The notes under the pieces are model-generated. The model ran no database searches and had not been told where the DNA came from. It saw nothing but the letters and a program-made list of their open reading frames with translations. A DNA stretch of 64,000 nt from Oscillospiraceae bacterium (GTDB lineage Bacteria > Bacillota > Clostridia > Oscillospirales > SIG627): positions 43,578 through 107,577 of the forward strand of contig SVQQ01000004.1 in the NCBI GenBank assembly GCA_015065265.1, written 5' to 3'. The position numbers were made by a program, and so were the translations under genes. Position 1 is the first letter of the stretch. Every line of letters begins with the position of its first letter. This document shows positions 27,469 through 37,471 of the stretch, piece by piece.

Positions 27469-30006
27469 TTATTCTTCCTTTTTTTCGTCCTCTTCCTCTA
27501 TGAACTCTTCGGGATGTTCAAGTCGGTAGTTCTCGCACAAGGTTTCCCAAGACTCTGTGTTTTCACTGTTGTGTTCTACGCACCAACTGTTTACAGGTCT
27601 TGTAACGCCTGAAGTATATCCGGGGAAGGTTCCGTTAAGATACAAGTTGATATAGAAAGGAACGTTTGTTTCCTTGGGATAAACGTATCCTGCGGGAACT
27701 TCCATATAAGTGTATTGAGCGTCTTCAACTGCCGCATCCTTTTCAAGACGGCGGTTTTCGTTTCTGATAAGAGCTACTGTCACTGTGCTTTCATCGGGGC
27801 ATCCCGGTCCTGCGACAGAGCGTGTCACGGTACACCACTTGACAGGTACGTGCACGTCACAGGTTCTTGTGGGTAAAGTATCCTTAGTTGCATAGCCTGT
27901 GGATATTCTCGCGCCTCTTGGGTCGTGACTGCAATATTCACCTACAAGGAGTCCTGAGTCACGGCAGTATTTGTATGAAACAAGTTCTGAATAGTCAAAG
28001 GTTTTAATGGGGGTTCCGTTATTTTTCCACGCATCAAGATACTTCTGATGAATTAAATTCATTACCTTATCCCAAAGTTCAAGAGATGGGCTTATAGAGA
28101 AGGCGGGAAGGTAACGGGGTTGTTCATATCCGAACCAGACGCCACCTGCATAGTACGGTGTATAGCCTTCAAAATAGATGTCTTTATTGTCGTTGGTTGT
28201 ACCTGTTTTTGCCGCAACGTCAAAGTTTTTTGTTAAGGTGAGTTTTCTTGCGGTACCGTATCCTGAGGGGTCGGCAACTTCTTCAAGCATATTGGTCATA
28301 AGTTGTGCGGTGCCTTCACTGAGTACCACTTCGCTATTTTCCTCGTTGCTTAAAATTATGTTACCGTCAGCATCGCAAACTTTGATATAAGTTCTGGACT
28401 CGGTATATACTCCTGAATTTGCAAAGGTTGTATAGGCAGTTGTGATGTCTCGGAGTGTAACGCCGTGAGTAAGTCCGCCAAGCGCCATTGAAAGACCAAG
28501 GTCACTTGCTGTACCAAATCTTTCAACCATAGTGGAAATTCTGAATTTATCACGTAAGAAATAGAATGAGTTTTCAATTCCTATCTCGTCGAGAAGTCTT
28601 ACTGCAACGGTATTGACTGAACGGATAAGGGCATCGCATACGCTGGTGTATCCTTTATAACGGTTGGGTGAGTTTGAGGGCCAGAGGTTACCTGTTGCGG
28701 GGTTTACGTTATAGGGGTAGTCGTCAACTACTGTTGAGTATCCTGCAATTCCCTCTTCTATTGCCTGTGAGTAAACTGCAAGGGGTTTAAAGGCTGAACC
28801 CGGTTGACGTCGTGACATTGTGGCGTTATTCCACATTCCGTTGGTATCCTTTACGCCACGTCCTCCGATTACTCCCAAAACGTTACTGTTATATGGGTTT
28901 ATAACAATCATTGCCGCCTCGGGTTGAACGCCTTCAAGGTCGGGGAAGTTCTCTTCGTTTTCAAAAATTTCTTCCATGGCTTTCTGAACTTCTATATCAA
29001 CTGTGGAATATATTTTAAGCCCACCTGAATACACAAGTCTTGTGGCGGTGTTTTCGTCAAGTCCCTTTTCTTCCATGAGGTCACTTATAACGTCGGCGAT
29101 AAGGGTTTCCACAAACCACGAGTGAATGGTGGTATCAGAGTTGTCCTCTTCGTATGCGTCATCTTGAGTGTGGAATATAAGAGTTTCGTGGATTGCCTCT
29201 TCGTATTGCTCGTCTGTTATATATTCCTGTTCGAGCATCTGGTCGAGAATGGTATCTCTGCGGTCTTTGTTGTTTTCGGGATTCTGTATAGGATCGTACC
29301 ACGTCGGAAGGTTGGTAATTGCCGCAATACAAGCACATTCGGCAAGGGTGAGTTCGGAAACGTCTTTATGGAAATAGAAGTTTGCCGCTGATTGAACACC
29401 GCTACAACCCTGAGACAGATAGATAGTGTTCAGGTACATTTCAAGAATGTCTTCCTTGCTCTTCTTCTTTTCAAGAGAAAGGGCACGGAAAATTTCTTCG
29501 AGTTTTCTCTGAATCTTTACGTCCTTGTCACCTGTAACGTTTTTTATAAGCTGTTGGGTTATGGTTGAACCGCCATAACCGAAAGAGCCTGACTTAAATA
29601 CTTGTACAACGGCACCTGCAGTTCTCTTCCAGTCGACACCGTCGTGTTCCCAGAAACGCTTGTCTTCAATGGCAACGAAGGCATTGACAAGGTCCTCGGG
29701 GATATTGGAATAAGATACCCACAAGCGATTTTCGCTTCCGTGAATACGCTCGTCCTCCCACTCAATCCATTTACCTGCGGTGTGCTCTTCGTCGGTGTAC
29801 TCCATATAGTAAATTGAGGTGGTCTGGTCAAGGTCGAGTTTCAAATTCTCTATGTCGTAGTCGATATTTACGTAATCTTTGACGTACATAAGAAGTGCAA
29901 TTCCAACTATTGTGCCTGTAATCATCAATATGAGAAGAATTGTAAGCACAGTATTTGCAACTGCCTTTAAAACATTTTTAGACGTTGCTTTTTTTCTTTT
30001 TTTCAT
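27469..30006 (-). CDS. Class A penicillin-binding protein (PBP1A-like)
   Basis: 845 residues. A single N-terminal membrane helix (about 15-40) precedes the GT51 glycosyltransferase domain, with EDKRFWEHDGVDWKRTAGAV and YGGSTITQQLIKN. The transpeptidase domain follows with SAFK (catalytic Ser in RQPGSAFKPLAVYSQ), RSVN and KTGTT. It polymerises and cross-links peptidoglycan outside the membrane. The C-terminal 100 residues hold cysteines and end in an acidic tail. It follows dnaE by 15 bases. Confidence 0.96.
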   Translation of the reverse strand: MKKRKKATSKNVLKAVANTVLTILLILMITGTIVGIALLMYVKDYVNIDYDIENLKLDLDQTTSIYYMEYTDEEHTAGKWIEWEDERIHGSENRLWVSYSNIPEDLVNAFVAIEDKRFWEHDGVDWKRTAGAVVQVFKSGSFGYGGSTITQQLIKNVTGDKDVKIQRKLEEIFRALSLEKKKSKEDILEMYLNTIYLSQGCSGVQSAANFYFHKDVSELTLAECACIAAITNLPTWYDPIQNPENNKDRRDTILDQMLEQEYITDEQYEEAIHETLIFHTQDDAYEEDNSDTTIHSWFVETLIADVISDLMEEKGLDENTATRLVYSGGLKIYSTVDIEVQKAMEEIFENEENFPDLEGVQPEAAMIVINPYNSNVLGVIGGRGVKDTNGMWNNATMSRRQPGSAFKPLAVYSQAIEEGIAGYSTVVDDYPYNVNPATGNLWPSNSPNRYKGYTSVCDALIRSVNTVAVRLLDEIGIENSFYFLRDKFRISTMVERFGTASDLGLSMALGGLTHGVTLRDITTAYTTFANSGVYTESRTYIKVCDADGNIILSNEENSEVVLSEGTAQLMTNMLEEVADPSGYGTARKLTLTKNFDVAAKTGTTNDNKDIYFEGYTPYYAGGVWFGYEQPRYLPAFSISPSLELWDKVMNLIHQKYLDAWKNNGTPIKTFDYSELVSYKYCRDSGLLVGEYCSHDPRGARISTGYATKDTLPTRTCDVHVPVKWCTVTRSVAGPGCPDESTVTVALIRNENRRLEKDAAVEDAQYTYMEVPAGYVYPKETNVPFYINLYLNGTFPGYTSGVTRPVNSWCVEHNSENTESWETLCENYRLEHPEEFIEEEDEKKEE

Positions 30007-30021
30007 TCGTTTCCTCCAAAA

Positions 30022-33000
30022 CTATTTAACAACTACGTTTTCTTCGCCGATTAAGTTTTTAAGTTCCTTAAGCAGTTTTTCACTAAGGTCTGCTTTTTTA
30101 CCTACAAGTTTTACGTATTTCTTTTCGCTCTCGTAATAGAGTGCCACAGGGGTGTTACCTGGGTTCTGTGTAATACAAGAGGTGATGCTTGAAATTAAGT
30201 TCTGAGAGTTATTTTTCAGTCTTAAATAAAGAGTTTTATCTTTTTTTATCGTGGCACTGTTGCCAATCAAGGTTTCAACGCTTATGACGTTAGTGAAGTG
30301 CGATTTTTCTTGTGACACGTCTTGTGGGTCACCATCGGTAGTTGCCTTCGTAAAGGAACGGGCAAGTAATTTTAACTCGTCGTCTTTAAGGCTTATTTCA
30401 CACTTTGCCACAAGGACATTATCTTCGCTTAAAAGAGAGGCGGAAACTTCGTAGGTCTTTGGGAAAACTACGATTTCTGCCGAGGTTGACACGTCGAGGA
30501 AGGTTACGAACGCCATTATCTCCCCTCTTTTTGTCTCCTTTATCTTCTTTTCACCTACTATTCCAAGAACGTCAACTACCTGACCCTCTCGAAAGTCTCC
30601 TGTTGAGTTTTCAAAGGAATATTTGATTTGTGAAATTGAAGTGCACTTTTTCATAAGTTTACTGTAAGAGTCAAGGGGGTGTCCTGAAAGATAGACGCCT
30701 GTAATTTTCTTTTCCATATTCAGACGTTCCGACAGGGTGTCCTCTCTTATATCGGGGTAATTTAGAGTCAGCACACTTTCCGAGGTGTCGGGGTTTGAAA
30801 ACAGGTCCATCTGTCCTGTAACGTTTCGTCGGTTCATATCCGAAACTGTATTGATAGCGTCCTCCAGTACTGCCATCATAGCGGAACGTGACTTTCCAAA
30901 AGTATCGAAGGCACCTGACATTATCAGGCTTTCTATCATCTTGCGGTTAAGATTTTTATTTGACATTCTCAAAAGGAAGTCTTCAAAGGTTTTGAACTTC
31001 CCGTTCTGACGTTCAAGGCAGAGGGCGGAAACGAAATTAACCCCTACGTTTTTAACCGCTAAAAGTCCGAAACGTATTGACCCTTTTGAAACTTCAAAAC
31101 CTGCGCCACTCTCGTTTACGTCGGGTGGGCACACCTTAATTCCAAGGCTTTTACATTCGGCAACGTAAAAGTTCACCTTTTCGTCGTCACCAAGAGTTGA
31201 GGTGATAAGAGACGCCATATATTCGGCAGGGTAATAATACTTCAAAAATGCGGTCTGGTAGGTAAGGTAACTGTATGCACAGGCGTGGGATTTATTAAAG
31301 GCATATTTTGCAAATTCTGACATTTCGTCGAAAATCTGCATTGCTACTCTTTTTTCTATTCCCCGCTCTATAGCGCCCTTTATAAAGAACGCCCTCTCGT
31401 TTTCCATAACGTCTGCTTTTTTCTTTGCCATTGCACGACGTACTATATCCGCATGTCCGAAGGTGTATCCAGCAAGGGTGCGGAATATCTGCATTACCTG
31501 TTCCTGATATACGATACAGCCATAGGTAACCGAGAGAATATCTTTTAGTTCTTTTACGGGGTACTCAATAGATGAACGGTTTTTACTGTTCTCTATATAC
31601 TTGGGTATAGCGTCCATTGGACCGGGTCGGTAGAGGGCTATTGCGGCGGTAATGTCCTCGATAGAACGGGGGGACATTCTCGTGATAACGCTTTTCATTC
31701 CCTGTGACTCTATCTGGAACATACCTGTTGTATTACCTGTTGAAATATATTCAAAAACCTTTTTGTCTTCGTGGTCGATTAAAGAGATATCGAAGTCAGG
31801 CTTTTTCTGTTTCACCATTTTCACAGCGGTATCAATGACAGTCAGGTACCTGAGTCCCAAAAAGTCAATTTTTAAAAGTCCAAGGTCGGCTATGGTGTTC
31901 ATAGGATACTGAGTGATAACCGCATCGGAACTTGTACAAAGGGGGACGTACTGGCTGACGGGGTGGTCGGTGATTACCACTGCGGCGGCGTGAATAGAGG
32001 CGTGTCTTGGCATACCTTCAAGAGTTCTGGCTATATTTATAAGATTTTTTACATCGGGATAATTTTTATACATAGACATAAGTTCTTCCGTTCTTTCAAG
32101 GGCTTTGTCTATTGTAATATCAAGGGTGCGTGGAATGAGTCTTGCAACTGCATCAACGTCGCTATAGGACATTCCAAGTGCTCTGCCAACGTCTCTGACT
32201 ACTGCTCTTGCAGCCATTGTATTAAAGGTGATAATTTGGGAAACGTGGTCTGCACCGTATTTTGATGCCACGTACTCTATGACCTCGTGACGTCTTTCCT
32301 GACAGAAGTCAATGTCAAAGTCGGGCATACTGACTCTTTCGGGGTTTAAGAACCTTTCAAAGAGCAGATTGTGCTTTATTGGGTCAATTCCTGTAATACC
32401 AAGGCAATATGCCGAAAGGCTACCTGCACCCGACCCTCTGCCGGGGCCTACGGGGATAGACTTTGATTTTGCGAAGTTCACGAAGTCACGGACGATAAGG
32501 AAATATTCGCAAAATCCCATTTCTATAATTACCGACAGTTCGTAGTCGGTCCTCTTTCGGTATTCTTCTGCCAAATCTTGAGGGATATTATTCTTTTCGA
32601 TGATATCAAGAAGACCCTCTCTTACAAGTTTTTTAAGATAATCTTCGTTGTTCATTCCCTCTTTGTTCCTGTAAGACGGAAGAAAATGGGAGTTAAAGTC
32701 AAAGTCGAAGTTACACTTTTCTGCAATTTTAACTGTGTTTTCAATAGCATCTTTGTGTGCTTTAAAAAGAGATGCCATTTCTTCTGTGTTCTTTAGATAA
32801 AACTCGTTGGTCTTAAAGCCTTCGAGTCTGCCCTGTGACACTGTAGTGCCCATCTGGATAGCCATAAGCACTGCGTGGCTATCGGCGTCCTCTTTATCAA
32901 GGTAGTGGACGTCGTTGGTTGCCACAAGTTCTATTCCGGTTTCGTTTGACAGTTTTACGAGGGCAGAGTTTACAATAGCCTCTTCTTGAAGGGAATGGTC

Positions 33001-33525
33001 CTGAATTTCAAGGTAAAAATCTTCACCGAAGATCTCTTTCATTTCGAGGGCTTCTTTTTTAGCGTTGTCGTAGTCGTTATTGAGAATATACTGAGGTATT
33101 CTGCCACCTATACAAGCGGAAAGGGCAATAAGTCCTTCACTGTGGCGTCTGAGGGTGGGGATATCTATTCTGGGTTTTGAGTAAAAGCCTTCGGTATAGG
33201 CAAGGGAGTTGAGTTTGATTAAGTTTTTGTATCCGATTTCATTTTTCACCAAAAGGACAAGGTGGTAGTTCTCTTTATCAAGGGTGAAAACTTTGTCCTT
33301 CATAGTGCGGGATGCAAGATAAACTTCGCAACCTATAATTGCTTTAACATCTGCTTTTTTCGCCGCCTTGTAAAAGTCCACTACACCGTACATTGCACCG
33401 TGGTCGGTGATTGCAACTGCCTTTTGACCGTATTCTTTGACACGGTCAAAAAGCCTGTCTATGCGACAAGCACCGTCAAGCAAACTATATTCGGTATGAA
33501 GATGAAGGTGAACAAAATCTGCCAT
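30022..33525 (-). CDS. dnaE: DNA polymerase III subunit alpha (DnaE)
   Basis: 1167 residues. The N-terminal PHP domain begins with FVHLHLHTEYSLLDGACR. The catalytic aspartates lie in MPDFDIDFCQERR, and the helix-hairpin-helix and OB domains follow near the C-terminus. Firmicutes use DnaE with PolC; DnaE extends primers on the lagging strand. It follows whiA by 21 bases. The gene is full length with no sign of damage. Confidence 0.97.
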   Translation of the reverse strand: MADFVHLHLHTEYSLLDGACRIDRLFDRVKEYGQKAVAITDHGAMYGVVDFYKAAKKADVKAIIGCEVYLASRTMKDKVFTLDKENYHLVLLVKNEIGYKNLIKLNSLAYTEGFYSKPRIDIPTLRRHSEGLIALSACIGGRIPQYILNNDYDNAKKEALEMKEIFGEDFYLEIQDHSLQEEAIVNSALVKLSNETGIELVATNDVHYLDKEDADSHAVLMAIQMGTTVSQGRLEGFKTNEFYLKNTEEMASLFKAHKDAIENTVKIAEKCNFDFDFNSHFLPSYRNKEGMNNEDYLKKLVREGLLDIIEKNNIPQDLAEEYRKRTDYELSVIIEMGFCEYFLIVRDFVNFAKSKSIPVGPGRGSGAGSLSAYCLGITGIDPIKHNLLFERFLNPERVSMPDFDIDFCQERRHEVIEYVASKYGADHVSQIITFNTMAARAVVRDVGRALGMSYSDVDAVARLIPRTLDITIDKALERTEELMSMYKNYPDVKNLINIARTLEGMPRHASIHAAAVVITDHPVSQYVPLCTSSDAVITQYPMNTIADLGLLKIDFLGLRYLTVIDTAVKMVKQKKPDFDISLIDHEDKKVFEYISTGNTTGMFQIESQGMKSVITRMSPRSIEDITAAIALYRPGPMDAIPKYIENSKNRSSIEYPVKELKDILSVTYGCIVYQEQVMQIFRTLAGYTFGHADIVRRAMAKKKADVMENERAFFIKGAIERGIEKRVAMQIFDEMSEFAKYAFNKSHACAYSYLTYQTAFLKYYYPAEYMASLITSTLGDDEKVNFYVAECKSLGIKVCPPDVNESGAGFEVSKGSIRFGLLAVKNVGVNFVSALCLERQNGKFKTFEDFLLRMSNKNLNRKMIESLIMSGAFDTFGKSRSAMMAVLEDAINTVSDMNRRNVTGQMDLFSNPDTSESVLTLNYPDIREDTLSERLNMEKKITGVYLSGHPLDSYSKLMKKCTSISQIKYSFENSTGDFREGQVVDVLGIVGEKKIKETKRGEIMAFVTFLDVSTSAEIVVFPKTYEVSASLLSEDNVLVAKCEISLKDDELKLLARSFTKATTDGDPQDVSQEKSHFTNVISVETLIGNSATIKKDKTLYLRLKNNSQNLISSITSCITQNPGNTPVALYYESEKKYVKLVGKKADLSEKLLKELKNLIGEENVVVK

Positions 33526-33546
33526 TTCTTTATTCCTTAATTCTTT

Positions 33547-34491
33547 TTACTCATCATTTGCGATTTCTACAAGTTTTTTTAATCTGTGGCTAAGTCCCGA
33601 ACGTGAAATTTCTCCCTCAAAAAGTTGACAAAGGGAATTGAGTGATTCGTCGGGATAGCGTTCTCTTATTTCTGCGGTCTTTTTAAGTTCGTCGGAAAGA
33701 GAGTAAAAGCGACCTGTATCTCTGAGTTTTTGTATCGCCTGTCTTACTTCTACCGACGCGTCAACGGTTTTTTTAATATTGGCTCTTTCACAGTTACAAC
33801 TGCGGTTTATTTCGTTCATTTTCTGTTTTTCAATGGATTTTTCAATGACGTCGAAGGTAAATCGCTCGGCTCCTATCAAGGCGAAAAAGTCTTCTATCTT
33901 CTCTCTGCCTTTTACGTATACCACACTGTCTGCCCTACGCTTTGTGTATTTTGCGTGGAAATAGGCATCTATAAAAGACTTGAAGGCGTGGGCTGTGATG
34001 TCGTCCTTTAAAACGAATTCCACACGGTAGTCAAGGCTTGGGTCACAGGCGTTACCCGATGCAAGAAAGGCACCTCTTAAAAAGTATTTGACGCAGTCCT
34101 CACATTCAAGGGCAAAGGCGAAGTTATTTTCTTCGTAATAGAGTTTTTCAAACAGGTCATGACCTATAAGGTCTCTTTTAAAGGACACTTCAAAGCGCTC
34201 TTTTCTGCCGTGAGTTTTACGTCTTACGTCAGGGACTGCCAAAAAGTGCTGTATCATTACATAGGTACAAATTTCAAGAAGTTTTTCGTTTTCTATAAAC
34301 AGAGTCATGGTCTCAACGTCAAGGCGTTTTGAAAAAAGAGTTACTCCGTAAAAGAAGGATTTTGCACAACATTTGGTGCATTTATTTTCTTCCTGAAGGT
34401 CGGGGTTCGTTACGTCAAGACCCACTTCAAAGGCAGTTTTAGAGCAAAGATAATCTTTGACTTTTGCACTGTATGAAAGGTTTGATTTCAA
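33547..34491 (-). CDS. whiA: DNA-binding protein WhiA
   Basis: 314 residues. It has the degenerate LAGLIDADG homing-endonuclease-like domain (LRGAFLASGNACDPSLDYRV) and a C-terminal helix-turn-helix (ESLNSLCQLFEGEISRSGLS). In Gram-positive bacteria WhiA influences cell division and chromosome segregation. The start is TTG 34491, overlapping the murB TGA (TTGA) and 7 bases from GAGG. The usual rapZ and yvcK genes are not beside it here. Confidence 0.96.
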   Translation of the reverse strand: MKSNLSYSAKVKDYLCSKTAFEVGLDVTNPDLQEENKCTKCCAKSFFYGVTLFSKRLDVETMTLFIENEKLLEICTYVMIQHFLAVPDVRRKTHGRKERFEVSFKRDLIGHDLFEKLYYEENNFAFALECEDCVKYFLRGAFLASGNACDPSLDYRVEFVLKDDITAHAFKSFIDAYFHAKYTKRRADSVVYVKGREKIEDFFALIGAERFTFDVIEKSIEKQKMNEINRSCNCERANIKKTVDASVEVRQAIQKLRDTGRFYSLSDELKKTAEIRERYPDESLNSLCQLFEGEISRSGLSHRLKKLVEIANDE

Positions 34492-35420
34492 ATTATTTCC
34501 TCTCCCTTTGGGGACAGATAACGGACTTCACACACAAGTTCTATCCCCTCTTTTTCGTACACTTTTTTTCTGACTTCTCGAATTACTTCCAAAACATCTT
34601 TTGAGGTGGCGTTACCTTTATTTATTATGAAACCTGCGTGTTTTTCTGATACACAGGCGTCTCCCACCCCAAAGCCTTTAAGTCCTGCTTCTTCAATCAT
34701 CTGACCCGTATATCTTCCGGGGTAACGCTTGAAGGTAGAACCTGCGCTTCCGAATTCAAGAGGTTGTTTTTCACGTCTTTTTGCCATAAGTTCTTTTTGT
34801 CTTGAAAGAATTTCATCTTTGTTGCCGTATTCGAGTTTTATCTTACAGCCGAGTATTATTTTATCACTGTTCATATAGGCGCTTGAACGGTATGAGAAGT
34901 TCTGTTCTTCCCCTGTAAGTGTGCCAAAGGAAAAAGTAGGTGAATAGTAGTCAGAACTGACTACGACATCCTTCATTTCTCCGTCGTAGGCACCCGCGTT
35001 CATATACACTGCGCCCCCTACGCTTCCCGGAATTCCACAGGCAAATTCGAGTCCATGAAGTCCTCTCTGCCCTGCCTCTTTTGCAAGGGCGGTAAGTGAC
35101 ACTCCTGCCTCGGCGTAAACTTCGTCACCGTTAAAGGTAATTTTGTCAAGGCGGTGTGTGAAAATAATAAGTCCCCAGTATCCTTCGTCGGAAACGAGAA
35201 GGTTTGACCCTTTGCCTACCACGTAAAACGGAAGTGAGTTTTCCTTTGCCAAGGTGACAATTTTTTCAAGTTCTTCCGCAGTTTCGGGGAAAATGGCAAG
35301 GGTACATTCACCGCCTGTTTTGAAGGTGGTATGTTCCTTCATACTTACATTTTCTCTTGTTTTTGAGTTTATTCCTTCTTTTTTCAAGGAGTTTAAAAAA
35401 GCGGTTACTTTTTCTGTCAT
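34488..35420 (-). CDS. murB: UDP-N-acetylenolpyruvoylglucosamine reductase
   Basis: 310 residues. FAD-binding is shown by VVGKGSNLLVSDEGYWGLII and GLEFACGIPGSVGGAVYMNA; the type II active-site Ser lies in GSAGSTFKRYPG. It makes UDP-N-acetylmuramate in peptidoglycan synthesis. It overlaps both neighbours by four bases (glk-like before, whiA after). Confidence 0.96.
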   Translation of the reverse strand: MTEKVTAFLNSLKKEGINSKTRENVSMKEHTTFKTGGECTLAIFPETAEELEKIVTLAKENSLPFYVVGKGSNLLVSDEGYWGLIIFTHRLDKITFNGDEVYAEAGVSLTALAKEAGQRGLHGLEFACGIPGSVGGAVYMNAGAYDGEMKDVVVSSDYYSPTFSFGTLTGEEQNFSYRSSAYMNSDKIILGCKIKLEYGNKDEILSRQKELMAKRREKQPLEFGSAGSTFKRYPGRYTGQMIEEAGLKGFGVGDACVSEKHAGFIINKGNATSKDVLEVIREVRKKVYEKEGIELVCEVRYLSPKGEEII

Positions 35421-36376
35421 ATGCCAACTCCAAGCATTGCGGCGCCGATAATTCCCGCATCGTTTTTAAGTTTTGCAATTCTTATTTCAGTTTCCTTAAC
35501 TCCCGCACTGTGTGCGTAGAGATTTTCGGAAACCTCTTTTCTAAGTGGGAGAAGAAGTGTATCTCCCTCGTTACTTATACCTCCTCCGATAGAAATAATT
35601 TCGGGGGCAAGGATATTTGCAATATTTGCAACTCCAGAGGCAAGGTAACTTATGTATTCGTCAACAACTGCCTTTCCGCAGTTGTCCCCTGCTCTCATCG
35701 CATCAAAGGCGGTTCTTCCGTTTACTTTCATAATGTCGCCTTTGACAATGTCCCACATAAATGTGTCTTTATTCTTTTCCATCATTTCACGGGTAGTACG
35801 GACAAGACCTGTGGCAGAACTGTAAGTTTCAAAACATCCCCGTCTTCCGCAAGAGCAAGGGCGTCCGTCTTTAACTATTACCATATGTCCGAGTTCTGCG
35901 GCGGTACTGTTAAAGCCTGAAAGTATTTTATGGTCAACTATGATTCCTCCGCCAACTCCTGTGCCGAGAGTTATCATAACGGAACTTGAAAAGCCTTTTG
36001 CGGCGCCTACTTCTGCTTCGCCTTTTGCGGCGGCGTTGGCGTCGTTGTCAACTCCTGCACTTTTCACACCTGTTTTACTGCATATCTTTTCAACTATGGG
36101 ATAGTCGGAAAAAGGAAGGTTACAGGTATATTTAATCGTGCCCTTACTGCTGTCGGCAACGCCGGGACAGGCAACTCCCACAAAGTCTACGTCTGATGAG
36201 GATATGCCTCTTCTTTCGCAGACTGTGAAGATAAGTTTAATCATATCTTCGGTTATTTCGTCGGCACTTCTCTTTGCGTTTGTGGGCAAAGATGCCTTTT
36301 CAAGTATTGTTCCGTTTTCGTCTACAAGACCTACCGCGATATTAGTTCCGCCAAGGTCTATGCCTATATATTTCAT
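35417..36376 (-). CDS. glcK: ROK-family glucokinase
   Basis: 319 residues. ATP-binding DLGGTNIAVGLVD at the start, glucose-binding with ELGHMVI, and the zinc motif CSCGRRGCFE, the ROK hallmark. It phosphorylates glucose with ATP. It lies between hprK and murB, linking hexose supply and carbon-catabolite signalling with cell-wall synthesis in one operon. It could also be another sugar kinase of the ROK group. Confidence 0.92.
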   Translation of the reverse strand: MKYIGIDLGGTNIAVGLVDENGTILEKASLPTNAKRSADEITEDMIKLIFTVCERRGISSSDVDFVGVACPGVADSSKGTIKYTCNLPFSDYPIVEKICSKTGVKSAGVDNDANAAAKGEAEVGAAKGFSSSVMITLGTGVGGGIIVDHKILSGFNSTAAELGHMVIVKDGRPCSCGRRGCFETYSSATGLVRTTREMMEKNKDTFMWDIVKGDIMKVNGRTAFDAMRAGDNCGKAVVDEYISYLASGVANIANILAPEIISIGGGISNEGDTLLLPLRKEVSENLYAHSAGVKETEIRIAKLKNDAGIIGAAMLGVGI

Positions 36377-36394
36377 TTTTCCTCCAAAGTAACG

Positions 36395-37333
36395 TTATCT
36401 TTCTTCTCCCAGTCCTGTTTCTCCCATGAGTTTCTTATTGAACTCAACTGCGGTATTGTAGCCCATTTTCTTTTGTCTGTTATTCATGGCTGCAATTTCG
36501 ATTATAACCGCAAGGTTTCTGCCTGGTTTTACGGGAATTGTGATACTTGGCACCTTAATTCCCATAATATCTGTATATTCGGTTTCAAGTCCGAATCTGT
36601 CGTAGAATTTGTCCTTGTCCCACTGTTCAAGGTTTATTACAAGGTCAATTTTCTCGGTGTTCTTTACTGCTCCCATACCGAATATACGTCTTACGTCAAC
36701 TATTCCGATACCGCGAAGTTCGATATAGTGGCGAATAATTTCAGGGGCTGAACCTACAAGCGTTTTATCGGACACACGTCTGATTTCAACGGAATCGTCG
36801 GCTACAAGTCGGTGTCCTCTCTTTACAAGTTCGATTGCCGCTTCGCTCTTTCCTATTCCGCTATCGCCGGTTATTAGGATACCCTCTCCGTAAACTTCCA
36901 CAAATACTCCGTGACGAGATATCATAGGGGCGAGTTTTACGCTCAACGAAGAAATGAGCGCCGCCATAAAGGGTGATGTCTTCTGCTGGGTATGTAACAG
37001 AGGTACTCCGTATTTTTCTGCGATTTCCTTGGTGCCCTCATAAACTTCTTCAGCGTGAGTGAAGATTACGCAGACGGGCTTATATTCAAAAAAAGCGTCC
37101 AGTTTATTTAAGGCTTCTTCGTGGGGGATGCTTTCAAGATAACTTGTTTCAACAGTACCCAGCACCTGAATACGCTGGGGGTCAAAACACTCTAAAAATC
37201 CTGCAAGAGGAAGTCCCGGACGGTTAACTTCGTTAAGAGTTATATGAGTTTTTTCTCCGCCTTCGGGCATATACACGGTTGTGAGATTGAATTCTTTTAT
37301 CAGTTCTTCAAGAGTGCAAAAAATGTCATCCAT
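36395..37333 (-). CDS. hprK: HPr kinase/phosphorylase
   Basis: 312 residues from ATG 37333, which is 6 bases after GAGGTG; the in-frame GTG at 37342 is itself part of that ribosome binding site. Walker A GDSGIGKS at 156-163 and the family signature IELRGIGIVDVRRIFG are present. It phosphorylates HPr at Ser46 in response to glycolytic state, and it is the central sensor of carbon catabolite repression in Firmicutes. It is first in its operon, 18 bases before the ROK kinase. Confidence 0.96.
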   Translation of the reverse strand: MDDIFCTLEELIKEFNLTTVYMPEGGEKTHITLNEVNRPGLPLAGFLECFDPQRIQVLGTVETSYLESIPHEEALNKLDAFFEYKPVCVIFTHAEEVYEGTKEIAEKYGVPLLHTQQKTSPFMAALISSLSVKLAPMISRHGVFVEVYGEGILITGDSGIGKSEAAIELVKRGHRLVADDSVEIRRVSDKTLVGSAPEIIRHYIELRGIGIVDVRRIFGMGAVKNTEKIDLVINLEQWDKDKFYDRFGLETEYTDIMGIKVPSITIPVKPGRNLAVIIEIAAMNNRQKKMGYNTAVEFNKKLMGETGLGEER

Positions 37334-37370
37334 ATTGAACACCTCGTAATATATATTTATATTCTATGTT

Positions 37371-37399
37371 ATTATACTATATTTTAAATTAAAATACAA
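37371..37399 (-). promoter_or_regulatory. Promoter of the hprK operon
   Basis: On the minus strand TTGTAT (37394-37399) and TATAAT (37371-37376), spacing 17. The nine genes that follow are spaced by 21 bases or less or overlap. Confidence 0.7.
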
Positions 37400-37424
37400 T
37401 ATATTTGTTCAAATTTGAGTCGTA

Positions 37425-37454
37425 AAAGAAAATCGGACTGTTTTTGACAGTCCG
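37425..37454 (-). terminator. Terminator of the 37472 gene
   Basis: 7-bp stem (37434-37440 with 37448-37454) followed on the minus strand by TTTTCTTTT. Confidence 0.65.
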
Positions 37455-37471
37455 AAATATGAATATGTTTT

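Noticed and set aside
30785..33540. Plus-strand frames inside dnaE
   Set aside because: Shadows of the well conserved dnaE; no ribosome binding sites and no recognisable protein.
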